A stretch of DNA of 64,000 bases from NCBI GenBank assembly GCA_964510525.1, contig CAZECE010000042.1, positions 78,100 through 142,099 on the forward strand, in the 5' to 3' direction. This DNA comes from CAZECE01 sp964510525 (GTDB lineage: Bacteria > Pseudomonadota > Gammaproteobacteria > Pseudomonadales > JANQJO01). A program made the position numbers and the translations under genes. Each line of letters opens with the position of its first letter. The first letter of the stretch is position 1. The notes under the pieces were generated by a model. The model was not told where the DNA came from. It did no database searches and saw only the letters and a list, made by a program, of their open reading frames with translations. Shown piece after piece: positions 57,351 to 64,000 of the stretch.

Positions 57351-59087
57351 TTATCCCAGCCGTTCATCCACCGCATTCAAAAAACCAAACATATCAACAA
57401 TGCTCTCATTGTCTGGTTGCTTAGTTTTGCCTTTTAAGTCACCGGTGATGATGCCTTCATCGACGGTTGCAATCAGGGCAGCTTTGAGTTTATGAGAATA
57501 CTCGATCAGTTCTTGGTTGTCTTCTCGCTGGCCTAAAATTTCAAGCGCATTGGCAACCGCGTAGAGCAGGGCGGAAGAGTTAAACAGTGCTTCTTTGCCA
57601 TCGGTTTCTAAATACTTCAAGTACAGATCGTGTGCGGTACCGTGAGGGGCTTCGTAGAGCATGGTGCCGTCTTTGCTTTCAATGATTGAGCTGGCTGTAG
57701 CCAAGCTGCCGCCTAGGGCTGCAGAAATATCGGAGAAGATATCGCCATCTAAATTAAGAGCGGGATAGATAGCATTACGGGGTGGGTCGGAGATCATTTT
57801 TTTCAGTTGGCTCGAGGGGCGCATGATCATGAAGGAAGGCGGCTGAATGTCATCATCGACAAGCTCTTCGCGAACTTCATTGATCACTGTACTAAACACG
57901 TCATCGTATTCCATGTATTCACGCTTTAAGCCGAAATAGATTTCTTTTTCGTTGTTGGCGGCATCCCGAAACACTTGCTTGACCCAGTCTTTAATGGCAT
58001 TGCGATCGTTGGCCATAAAAATGATGGGGTCATTGGCCTTGATCTCTCGAGCGTGTTTTTCTTCCCCATCAAGAGAGATCTTAATCAATCCATCTTCTTT
58101 CGCGGCCATGTTAAAACTGCCGTATTGATCGCCGCCGCCGGCGCTCATGCGGGAGATGGATTGAGTAAATTGTCGTTCGGGGATACCGTGTTTTTTCAGC
58201 GTTTCGACGAGCTTGTAGAGCTTTCTGCCTGAGGTGTTTTCAGGAACGCCCCAAATGGCACGCTCTGGTGGGTTGGCGATGATTCTTGCTGCTTGAGCAT
58301 CGATCAGTTCGTAGTGGTAGGCCAAGCCAGCTGCTTTGAGTTTGTCTTTGTACTCACTTTCATAAATGGCTTCGATGGTGTGTCGCATTGCGCCGTCGTA
58401 GCCTGGAATTACGGTGTCTTTTAATCCTAAGTAAACATCTCTTTTTTCATCGAGAGCGCGTTGAAAAAATTGGTGGGCCCAAGCTTTGACGTCTTCTGAG
58501 CTGTTAGTTGCGATGAGCCAAGGGTCGCCTTTATTAATTTTACGACGGTGCAATTCAACGGGTTCGCCGCTGCTGCCTACAAAGAGAACTTTAATGATGC
58601 CAGAGACCCTTGATAATTCGTTATGACTGTCTTTGTTGCCACCATGTGCCATTGTGTCAACCACAATGTCTCGGTTGATCCAGTCAGGGGTTAAACGTTT
58701 TAAGTTATTAAAAGGAATGTCTTCGCGGGTGATGTTGCCCCCAATGCCTTTGCGTATGGCACCGTTGGGTGATTTTGTGGCTAGGGGGTCAAGGTTGTTT
58801 TTTTGGATACTGGGGTTTTCAGTCAGTAGCTCGTTTAGCTGGGTTTTGTTGACCGTCATGCCAGCATTTTTAATGCCGACGCCGTAAGTTTTCAGTTCTT
58901 CAATTGCGTCTCGGACCACCTGGCCATTGGTTAATAGCCGGTGTTCAGCTGATAAGTCAATTTCAATGAGTTCAATTTCAAGTTTGTTTTTAACAAATTG
59001 CTCTATCACGCGCTCAAAGGCGATTTGTGCCATCTCATCGCCATGGAGTAAGACTAATGGCTTTTTGACTTTGATTTTTGAGCTCAT
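57351..59087 (-). CDS. Isocitrate dehydrogenase-family protein with internal domain duplication
   Basis: 578 residues of the isocitrate/isopropylmalate dehydrogenase superfamily, most likely NADP-linked isocitrate dehydrogenase. The eukaryotic-type substrate helix LKDTVIPGYDGAMRHTIEAI (222-241) and YELIDAQAARII (259-270) are present, and NLDGDIFSD (445-453) with GGSLATASSI and YEAPHGTAHD (478-487) form the metal and coenzyme region. In ordinary dimeric enzymes these two blocks are adjacent; here ~165 residues intervene, and residues 353-452 repeat the layout of 189-288. That arrangement, N-terminal layout included, resembles the monomeric enzymes (~740 residues). AAGGAAG precedes the ATG; a TATAAT promoter lies upstream. 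It sits antisense between ftsW and murG. Confidence 0.8.
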   Translation of the reverse strand: MSSKIKVKKPLVLLHGDEMAQIAFERVIEQFVKNKLEIELIEIDLSAEHRLLTNGQVVRDAIEELKTYGVGIKNAGMTVNKTQLNELLTENPSIQKNNLDPLATKSPNGAIRKGIGGNITREDIPFNNLKRLTPDWINRDIVVDTMAHGGNKDSHNELSRVSGIIKVLFVGSSGEPVELHRRKINKGDPWLIATNSSEDVKAWAHQFFQRALDEKRDVYLGLKDTVIPGYDGAMRHTIEAIYESEYKDKLKAAGLAYHYELIDAQAARIIANPPERAIWGVPENTSGRKLYKLVETLKKHGIPERQFTQSISRMSAGGGDQYGSFNMAAKEDGLIKISLDGEEKHAREIKANDPIIFMANDRNAIKDWVKQVFRDAANNEKEIYFGLKREYMEYDDVFSTVINEVREELVDDDIQPPSFMIMRPSSQLKKMISDPPRNAIYPALNLDGDIFSDISAALGGSLATASSIIESKDGTMLYEAPHGTAHDLYLKYLETDGKEALFNSSALLYAVANALEILGQREDNQELIEYSHKLKAALIATVDEGIITGDLKGKTKQPDNESIVDMFGFLNAVDERLG

Positions 59088-59126
59088 GGAAGCTTCCTTT
59101 AAGTAGGGTGTTGAATGACTTGGCTA

Positions 59127-59154
59127 ATTATAGCGCTTCTGCAGCTTGTTTAAA
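59127..59154 (-). promoter_or_regulatory. Promoter of the dehydrogenase gene
   Basis: On the minus strand: TTTAAA (59154-59149), 16-nt spacer, perfect TATAAT (59132-59127). It would start transcription at about 59120, 33 bp before the ATG at 59087. Confidence 0.65.
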
Positions 59155-59183
59155 TGGGTCTTTTCTCGGCTTGTTGAGCTATC

Positions 59184-59192
59184 TGATACAAT
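59184..59192 (+). promoter_or_regulatory. Extended -10 promoter upstream of murG
   Basis: TGATACAAT fits the extended -10 pattern TGnTATAAT with one mismatch and lies 68 bp before the murG ATG. The -35 is poor, as is common with extended -10 promoters. It would restart division-cluster transcription after the antisense gene. Confidence 0.5.
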
Positions 59193-59259
59193 CGCGCGAT
59201 GATGTGAATTGCTATTCTAATGAAAACTCTTGTTTTTGGTCTTTTTAGGTGTTTTGAAT

Positions 59260-60402
59260 ATGAAGCTAGTCATAGTAGCAGGTGGAACTGGTGGCCATGT
59301 GTACCCCGGGCTGGCGGTAGCCGATGCATTGCAGAAGCAATCTTCTGAGCACACAGTGGATTGGATTGGTACCGAGGCGGGTATTGAGGCTCGAGTTGTG
59401 CCGCAAGCGGCCATCCCGTTGCATCTAATTGCTATTAAAGGGTTGCGAGGTAAAGGGCTGGTAGCTCGGTTGCGAGGGATGCTGTTTTTGTTCCATGCTA
59501 TTTTTTCGGCGATTGCATTGTTGCGTGAACTCAAACCCGATGCGGTTTTAGGGATGGGCGGTTATGTGGCCGGGCCAGTTGGGGTCGCTGCGTGGTTATT
59601 GCGAGTGCCTTTGGTCATTCATGAGCAGAATGCTCGCATGGGTATGACCAATCGGTTGTTGGCTCGATTGGCCCGTCGAGTGATTTGGGGGTTGCCCAAC
59701 CCTATGGAAAGCCAGTATCAAAAAAAGGGTGCCCGCTTGGGCAATCCGGTACGAGCGGCTTTTTCTGAGATGCCTGCCCCAGATGCTCGGTTGTTATCGA
59801 GATGCGAAGAAGCGGGGTATCGGCGAAGGCTGTTAGTTTTGGGGGGCAGTCTTGGTGCTTCTGCCATGAATGAGGCTTTGCCTGCTATCTGCTACGAGCT
59901 TGCAAATCATTATTCATTGGAAGTGGTGCATCAGTGCGGTCAAAAGCACTTAGAGGCGACGATTGCCGCTTATGAGGATGTGGGTCTCTACCCTAATGAA
60001 GCGCCTCACCCTCAAGCCACTGTGGCAATTCAAGTGCTGCCGTTTGTTGACAATCTTGCTGAGTACTATCAGTGGGCCGATTGGGTGATTTGTCGGGCCG
60101 GGGCTCTGACTGTGTCTGAATTGGCAGTCGCAGGGCTGGGAGCCATTATGGTGCCGTATCCTCATGCTGTAGATGATCACCAAGCTCATAATGCCCAGTC
60201 GTTAGTCGCCGTAGGGGCTGGTCAAATAGTGCCTCAAGGGGAAGCGTTTCCTGCTCGTTTGGCGGCGGCGATGAAGGAGTGGGTTTTGTTGGATTGGTCT
60301 GAGTTGTGTCAAAAAGCTCAAAATGCGCAAAAAATTGCGGCGCCATCGGCGGCCAGTGATATAGTCGCCCTTTTGTTAGAAGAAGGAAAAAAATCTTGTT
60401 AA
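59260..60402 (+). CDS. murG: UDP-GlcNAc:lipid I GlcNAc transferase
   Basis: About 380 residues from the ATG at 59260 (AGGT 9 nt upstream; TTG at 59230 is too far). Glycosyltransferase 28: IVAGGTGGHVYPGLAVA, GMGGYVAGPVG, HEQNARMGMTNRLLAR, LVLGGSLGASAMNEA and RAGALTVSELAVAGLGAIMVPYPHA are characteristic. It converts lipid I to lipid II at the inner membrane. Overlaps murC by 7 bp. Confidence 0.97.
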   Translation: MKLVIVAGGTGGHVYPGLAVADALQKQSSEHTVDWIGTEAGIEARVVPQAAIPLHLIAIKGLRGKGLVARLRGMLFLFHAIFSAIALLRELKPDAVLGMGGYVAGPVGVAAWLLRVPLVIHEQNARMGMTNRLLARLARRVIWGLPNPMESQYQKKGARLGNPVRAAFSEMPAPDARLLSRCEEAGYRRRLLVLGGSLGASAMNEALPAICYELANHYSLEVVHQCGQKHLEATIAAYEDVGLYPNEAPHPQATVAIQVLPFVDNLAEYYQWADWVICRAGALTVSELAVAGLGAIMVPYPHAVDDHQAHNAQSLVAVGAGQIVPQGEAFPARLAAAMKEWVLLDWSELCQKAQNAQKIAAPSAASDIVALLLEEGKKSC

Positions 60403-61874
60403 AAGAAGAAAAAAAACAAGAAGCATTACCTGGGGATGCGAAGGCAAAAGCGGTTGAGCAAGCCATCCATTGGGTGCCGGGAATGCGTTCTATCAAACGC
60501 ATCCATTTTATTGGCATTGGGGGTGTTGGCATGTGTGGCGTGGCTGAAGTGCTCTTAAATCAGGGTTATGTCATCAGTGGCTCTGATATTGCGGAGAATG
60601 CCAACGTTAAGCGTTTGGTGTCATTAGGGGCGCAGTTTTCATTGGGGCATCATGGCAATCATGTAGAGAATGCTGATGTTGTGGTGGTGTCAGCGGCTAT
60701 TTCAGAGGCCAATCCTGAGCTATTAGCGGCGACTGAGCAACGGATTCCTGTTGTTGAGCGAGCCGAGATGTTGGCTGAAATCATGCGTTATCGGTATGGC
60801 ATTGCGGTAGCGGGTACGCATGGAAAAACCACCACCACCAGTTTGATTGCAACGCTTTTGGGTGAGGGCGGACTGGATCCCACGTTTGTTATAGGTGGGG
60901 TATTGAACAGTGCGGGGGTGCATGCACGCCTGGGTGCAAGCCCTTATTTGGTTGCCGAGGCCGATGAAAGTGATGCTTCTTTTTTACACTTGCAGCCACA
61001 GATCTCGGTAGTGACAAATATTGAAGCCGATCATATGGGGACTTATGGGGGGAGCATGCAGCGTTTGCGTGAAACTTTCATTGAGTTTTTGCATAACTTA
61101 CCTTTTTATGGGTTGGCGGTGTTGTGTATTGATGACCCTGAAGTGAAGGCTTTGTTACCAAAGGTCAATCGTCCTTATGTGACCTATGGTTTTTCTGAAG
61201 ATGCGGATGTTCGAGCCATTAATGTATCGCAGGATGAACTCCGTATGCGTTTTGATGTTTGTCAAAAAGACGTCGTTATTGCGTCCAATATGTCGCTCAA
61301 TATGCCGGGTAAACACAATGTGCTGAATGCGCTTGCTGCTATTGTAGTGGCGACAGAGGCGGGTGTGTCTGTGGATCATCTTGCCGAGGGATTACGGAGT
61401 TTTCAAGGTGTTGGGCGTCGCTTTCAAGTAAGAGGCACGTCATTAAAGCCGGCTTTTCAGGGGGTGACCTTGATTGATGATTACGGTCATCATCCAAGTG
61501 AGATGGAGGCGGTGATTCGAGCCATTCGAGGTGGGTGGCCTGAGCGTCGTTTGGTCATGATTTTTCAGCCGCATCGATACTCTCGAACCTTGGAACTGTA
61601 TGAGCACTTTGTAAAAGTGTTGTCTCAAGTGGATGTGTTGCTGATGCTGGAAGTCTATGCGGCAGGTGAGGAGCCTATTGAAGGTGCTAATACACAAGCT
61701 CTGTGTCGAAGCATTCGAATGCGGGGCTCAATTGATCCGGTCTATGTTGAGCAGGGGCAAGAGGTGACGGGGTTGTTACCTAATATTTTGAAACCAAATG
61801 ACATTGTATTAACACAGGGGGCGGGCAGTGTGGGCCGTATGGTGGATGCTATTGCGGCGGAGCTTGATTGTTAA
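60396..61874 (+). CDS. murC: UDP-MurNAc:L-alanine ligase
   Basis: 492 residues from TTG at 60396 with AAGGA 9 nt upstream. The family opening WVPGMRSIKRIHFIGIGGVGM starts about 25 residues in, preceded by a Lys/Glu/Ala-rich lead. ATP loop GTHGKTTTTS, NAGEADESDASF-like EADESDASFLHL and DYGHHPSEM follow. First Mur ligase step. No murB follows it, unlike in E. coli, as is usual in Pseudomonas-like clusters. Confidence 0.97.
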   Translation: MLKEEKKQEALPGDAKAKAVEQAIHWVPGMRSIKRIHFIGIGGVGMCGVAEVLLNQGYVISGSDIAENANVKRLVSLGAQFSLGHHGNHVENADVVVVSAAISEANPELLAATEQRIPVVERAEMLAEIMRYRYGIAVAGTHGKTTTTSLIATLLGEGGLDPTFVIGGVLNSAGVHARLGASPYLVAEADESDASFLHLQPQISVVTNIEADHMGTYGGSMQRLRETFIEFLHNLPFYGLAVLCIDDPEVKALLPKVNRPYVTYGFSEDADVRAINVSQDELRMRFDVCQKDVVIASNMSLNMPGKHNVLNALAAIVVATEAGVSVDHLAEGLRSFQGVGRRFQVRGTSLKPAFQGVTLIDDYGHHPSEMEAVIRAIRGGWPERRLVMIFQPHRYSRTLELYEHFVKVLSQVDVLLMLEVYAAGEEPIEGANTQALCRSIRMRGSIDPVYVEQGQEVTGLLPNILKPNDIVLTQGAGSVGRMVDAIAAELDC

Positions 61875-61939
61875 CTTGAGTGTTAATTTGGACCTAAAAG
61901 TCGGGGTCGGCAGAGTGTGGTAGATAGGGTGTAAAGGCA

Positions 61940-62893
61940 ATGAAAAGAAAAGTGGCGGTGATTTCTGGGGGGCGATCAGCAGAGAGAGAGGTGTCTTTGA
62001 AAAGCGGTCAGGCCGTTTTTTCTGCGTTACAAGCGGTCGCGGAAACGGCAGGCTTTTCAGATGTTTTGAACTTAGATTCGGCTATGCCGTCTGCGGATTT
62101 TGTGGCGGCGCTTCAAGGTGTTGATGTGGCCTTTCCTATTTTACATGGTGTTGGCGGTGAAGATGGACAGATTCAAGGGGTGTTGGAGTATTTGCAAATT
62201 CCTTATACCGGTTCAGGCATTCAGGCTTCAGCCATTGCGATGGATAAGAGTATGACCAAAAGTATTTGGTCTCAAGGGGGGTTAGCAACGCCGGATTCTA
62301 AAACCTTTGAGTTGTCTAAAAACTCTTTAGATGCTTGCGTGCAAGACGTTCTGTCTTGGTCTCAAGGGCAACCGATGGTGGTAAAGCCTGTTGATCAAGG
62401 TTCCAGTATTTTAATGTTTCGAGTGACGGATGAGCAGCAGTTACGAGCCGCTTTAGAGGAAAATATGCAAGCCACCCCTGCAACCAAGCTGGTGATGATT
62501 GAACAGTGGGTGACCGGTGACGAATATACCGTAGGGATTGTGGCTGATCAGGTGCTGCCCAGTATTCGGATTGATACCCCTCGAACTTTTTATGATTACA
62601 CGGCGAAGTATGCGGCGAATGATACCTCTTATATTTGCCCCAGCGGCTTGTCCGCTCAGCAGGAAGCCGACTTGGCTTTGTTATCTCTCACTGCTTTCAA
62701 GCTTGTCGGCTGTTATGGCTGGGGTAGGGTTGATGTGATGCAAGACCAGCAAGGTAAATTTTGGTTGATTGAAGTGAACACGCTGCCGGGTATGACTGAG
62801 CGCAGTCTTGTGCCAATGGCGGCAAACCAGGCGGGGCTGTCTTTTTCTGATCTGGTATTAAAAATACTAGATACGGCGACTCTGAAACACTAG
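61940..62893 (+). CDS. ddl: D-alanine:D-alanine ligase
   Basis: 317 residues, ATP-grasp. VISGGRSAEREVSLKSG, ILHGVGGEDGQIQGVLEYLQIPYTGSG, MVVKPVDQGSSI and WLIEVNTLPGMTERSLVPMAA are signatures of DdlB. It makes D-Ala-D-Ala for MurF. ftsQ follows after 117 bp in which TATAGT (62956-62961) might be a -10 box for ftsQ. Confidence 0.97.
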   Translation: MKRKVAVISGGRSAEREVSLKSGQAVFSALQAVAETAGFSDVLNLDSAMPSADFVAALQGVDVAFPILHGVGGEDGQIQGVLEYLQIPYTGSGIQASAIAMDKSMTKSIWSQGGLATPDSKTFELSKNSLDACVQDVLSWSQGQPMVVKPVDQGSSILMFRVTDEQQLRAALEENMQATPATKLVMIEQWVTGDEYTVGIVADQVLPSIRIDTPRTFYDYTAKYAANDTSYICPSGLSAQQEADLALLSLTAFKLVGCYGWGRVDVMQDQQGKFWLIEVNTLPGMTERSLVPMAANQAGLSFSDLVLKILDTATLKH

Positions 62894-63010
62894 CCACTCT
62901 CTCTGTTAATCAATAGAATACTCTGTTCAAGATTTTTGAATAGGTAGCTTTCTTGTATAGTCTGTTTCAATATTGTCTCAGTAGGTTGCATTACCCAGTG
63001 AGTTTTCTGT

Positions 63011-63784
63011 ATGCGGTTTAGTAACCTGTTTTTTTTACTGGCCTTGGTGTTAGTGGCGGTTGGTGGGAAGTTTGGTTGGGATTTGATCCAGGGTTATCCT
63101 GTTGAGACGGTTCGAATTCAATCGGGTTTTAAACAGGTGTCCCAGTCGGATATTTCGGAGTTGGTCGCACCGTTTATCCAGTCGAGTTTGGTGACAACGG
63201 ATACGGAGCAAATTCGAGCAGCCATTGAGCGCAATGAATGGGTCGATTGGGTGCGGGTTAATCGTCAGTGGCCAAATGCGCTGCATATTGAAGTTTACGA
63301 GCATGAGCCCATCGCTTCGTATAATCAAAGCAGCTCGAATAATCAAAATAGTTTGGTGAGCCGTAGGGGAAAGCGTTTTTCACCTGCCGTCTTGCCTACT
63401 GATTGGCAATCTTTGCCGCGTCTCTCGGGGCCGGATGATCAACTAGACAGTGTTCTGGATATGTATCGACGAATTGCGCGCATTATTCAGCCAATGCTGC
63501 TAAAGGAGTCTGGTAATTTTGATGATGACGGTCGAGCAGGGCTGTCCATTACACAATTAACGCTTAATGACTATCAAGGGTGGATGTTGGAATTGGAAGG
63601 ACAAACTCAAATCCGGGTCGATCGTGATAATTCTATTGTGAAGTTGAAGCGATTGGTGGATTATCACCAGTTAGGTCAAGTTCCCCTGCAGGACATAGAG
63701 GCGATCGATTTGCGATATCCACATGGCTTAGCGGTGCAGTGGCGTGAGTCATCTAATGACGTGCTGGCTTATTACGTTCATTAG
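63011..63784 (+). CDS. ftsQ: Cell division protein FtsQ
   Basis: 257 residues. A short N-terminus leads directly into one transmembrane helix (about 4-24), then a POTRA domain (PVETVRIQSGFKQVSQSDISELVAPF... to about 93) ending in WVRVNRQWPNALHIEVYEHEPIASY, and the FtsQ beta domain. An Asn/Ser-rich loop (SSSNNQNS, 109-116) interrupts the usual AxW region. FtsQ recruits FtsL/FtsB to the divisome. The cytoplasmic tail is much shorter than in E. coli. Confidence 0.93.
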   Translation: MRFSNLFFLLALVLVAVGGKFGWDLIQGYPVETVRIQSGFKQVSQSDISELVAPFIQSSLVTTDTEQIRAAIERNEWVDWVRVNRQWPNALHIEVYEHEPIASYNQSSSNNQNSLVSRRGKRFSPAVLPTDWQSLPRLSGPDDQLDSVLDMYRRIARIIQPMLLKESGNFDDDGRAGLSITQLTLNDYQGWMLELEGQTQIRVDRDNSIVKLKRLVDYHQLGQVPLQDIEAIDLRYPHGLAVQWRESSNDVLAYYVH

Positions 63785-63905
63785 TGGATTGATTTTGTTC
63801 TGTCGCTTGGGTGCCGATTGTTGTTTGGGCGGTGTATTTTTGGTCAGTTTATTCGCCTTAGGGTTGTGTTAAGTAAGAAAACGAGAGAACGAGAGAAAGG
63901 AGCTT

Positions 63906-64000
63906 ATGGCAAATCAAAGTGAACAAACAATGTTGGTTGGTTTAGACGTAGGGACGTCAAAAGTTACCGCTTTGGTGGGTGTGCTTCACATTGATGACAC
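63906..64000 (+). CDS. ftsA: Cell division protein FtsA, N-terminal part
   Basis: Starts with ATG at 63906 after AAGGAG (spacing about 4) and runs off the window end. The visible residues include MLVGLDVGTSKVTALVGVL, the phosphate-1 ATP loop of the actin-like FtsA. Position after ftsQ confirms it. FtsA tethers FtsZ to the membrane. Confidence 0.93.
   Translation, partial: MANQSEQTMLVGLDVGTSKVTALVGVLHIDD

Overview
This 64 kb window is a chromosomal segment of a gammaproteobacterium. The ispE-tRNA-prs-rplY-pth-ychF run, the complete nqrABCDEF-apbE-nqrM sodium pump operon and the Pseudomonas-like division cluster (mraZ to ftsA without murB) all point that way. A phasin, a PEP-CTERM protein and a sodium pump fit a marine or aquatic member of the Oceanospirillales/Pseudomonadales type. 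I cannot name a genus. The + strand is visibly G/T-rich even across genes coded on the other strand, so it is probably the leading strand. TTG start codons are common.

Layout. 1-7.2 kb: end of a HEAT-repeat DNA alkylation repair protein, cmoM, tRNA-Met, then an unusual pair: a second PRPP synthase with an N-terminal extension and a permuted NlpC/P60-like cysteine hydrolase. The hydrolase runs into the truncated end of a convergent MFS-acyltransferase-ligase fusion (aas type). 7.3-19.4 kb: a small acyltransferase, recQ, a REC-REC-histidine kinase, an M48 lipoprotein protease, an AT-rich 753-residue orphan protein, a DUF1631-like short protein, a CsgG/DUF4810/DUF799 lipoprotein operon, a cold-shock gene with a long leader, a small conserved protein and a REC-ATPase protein. 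19.6-29.4 kb: a YfbK-like protein that has lost its VWA domain, then a long minus-strand housekeeping run (4.5S RNA, dnaX, ybaB, recR, rnd, ispE, tRNA-Gln, prs, rplY, pth, ychF). 29.7-34.5 kb: PEP-CTERM protein, alaA-type aminotransferase, phasin, TetR regulator, long-form GAPDH. 34.7-43.1 kb: Na+-translocating NADH:quinone reductase operon with its flavin transferase and iron-delivery factor. 43.1-46.7 kb: a DUF4143 ATPase, ppa, tRNA-Arg, a HEPN-MNT toxin-antitoxin pair and rnpB. 46.8-64 kb: the dcw cluster (mraZ rsmH ftsL ftsI murE murF mraY murD ftsW / murG murC ddl ftsQ ftsA), interrupted between ftsW and murG by an antisense isocitrate-dehydrogenase-family gene.

Most unusual signals. (1) The 578-residue dehydrogenase carries an internally duplicated ~105-residue segment and looks intermediate between dimeric and monomeric isocitrate dehydrogenases. 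(2) Several genes end in short tandem arrays (14-19 bp units) at or across the stop codon (M48 protease, dnaX, alaA, rsmH/ftsL). In three of them each unit begins with a stop triplet, and because unit lengths are not multiples of three, stops fall in all frames. (3) The VWA-less YfbK relative, the extended second PRPP synthase with its hydrolase partner, and the 753-residue orphan deserve follow-up. No CRISPR array, prophage, transposase or replication origin was seen.
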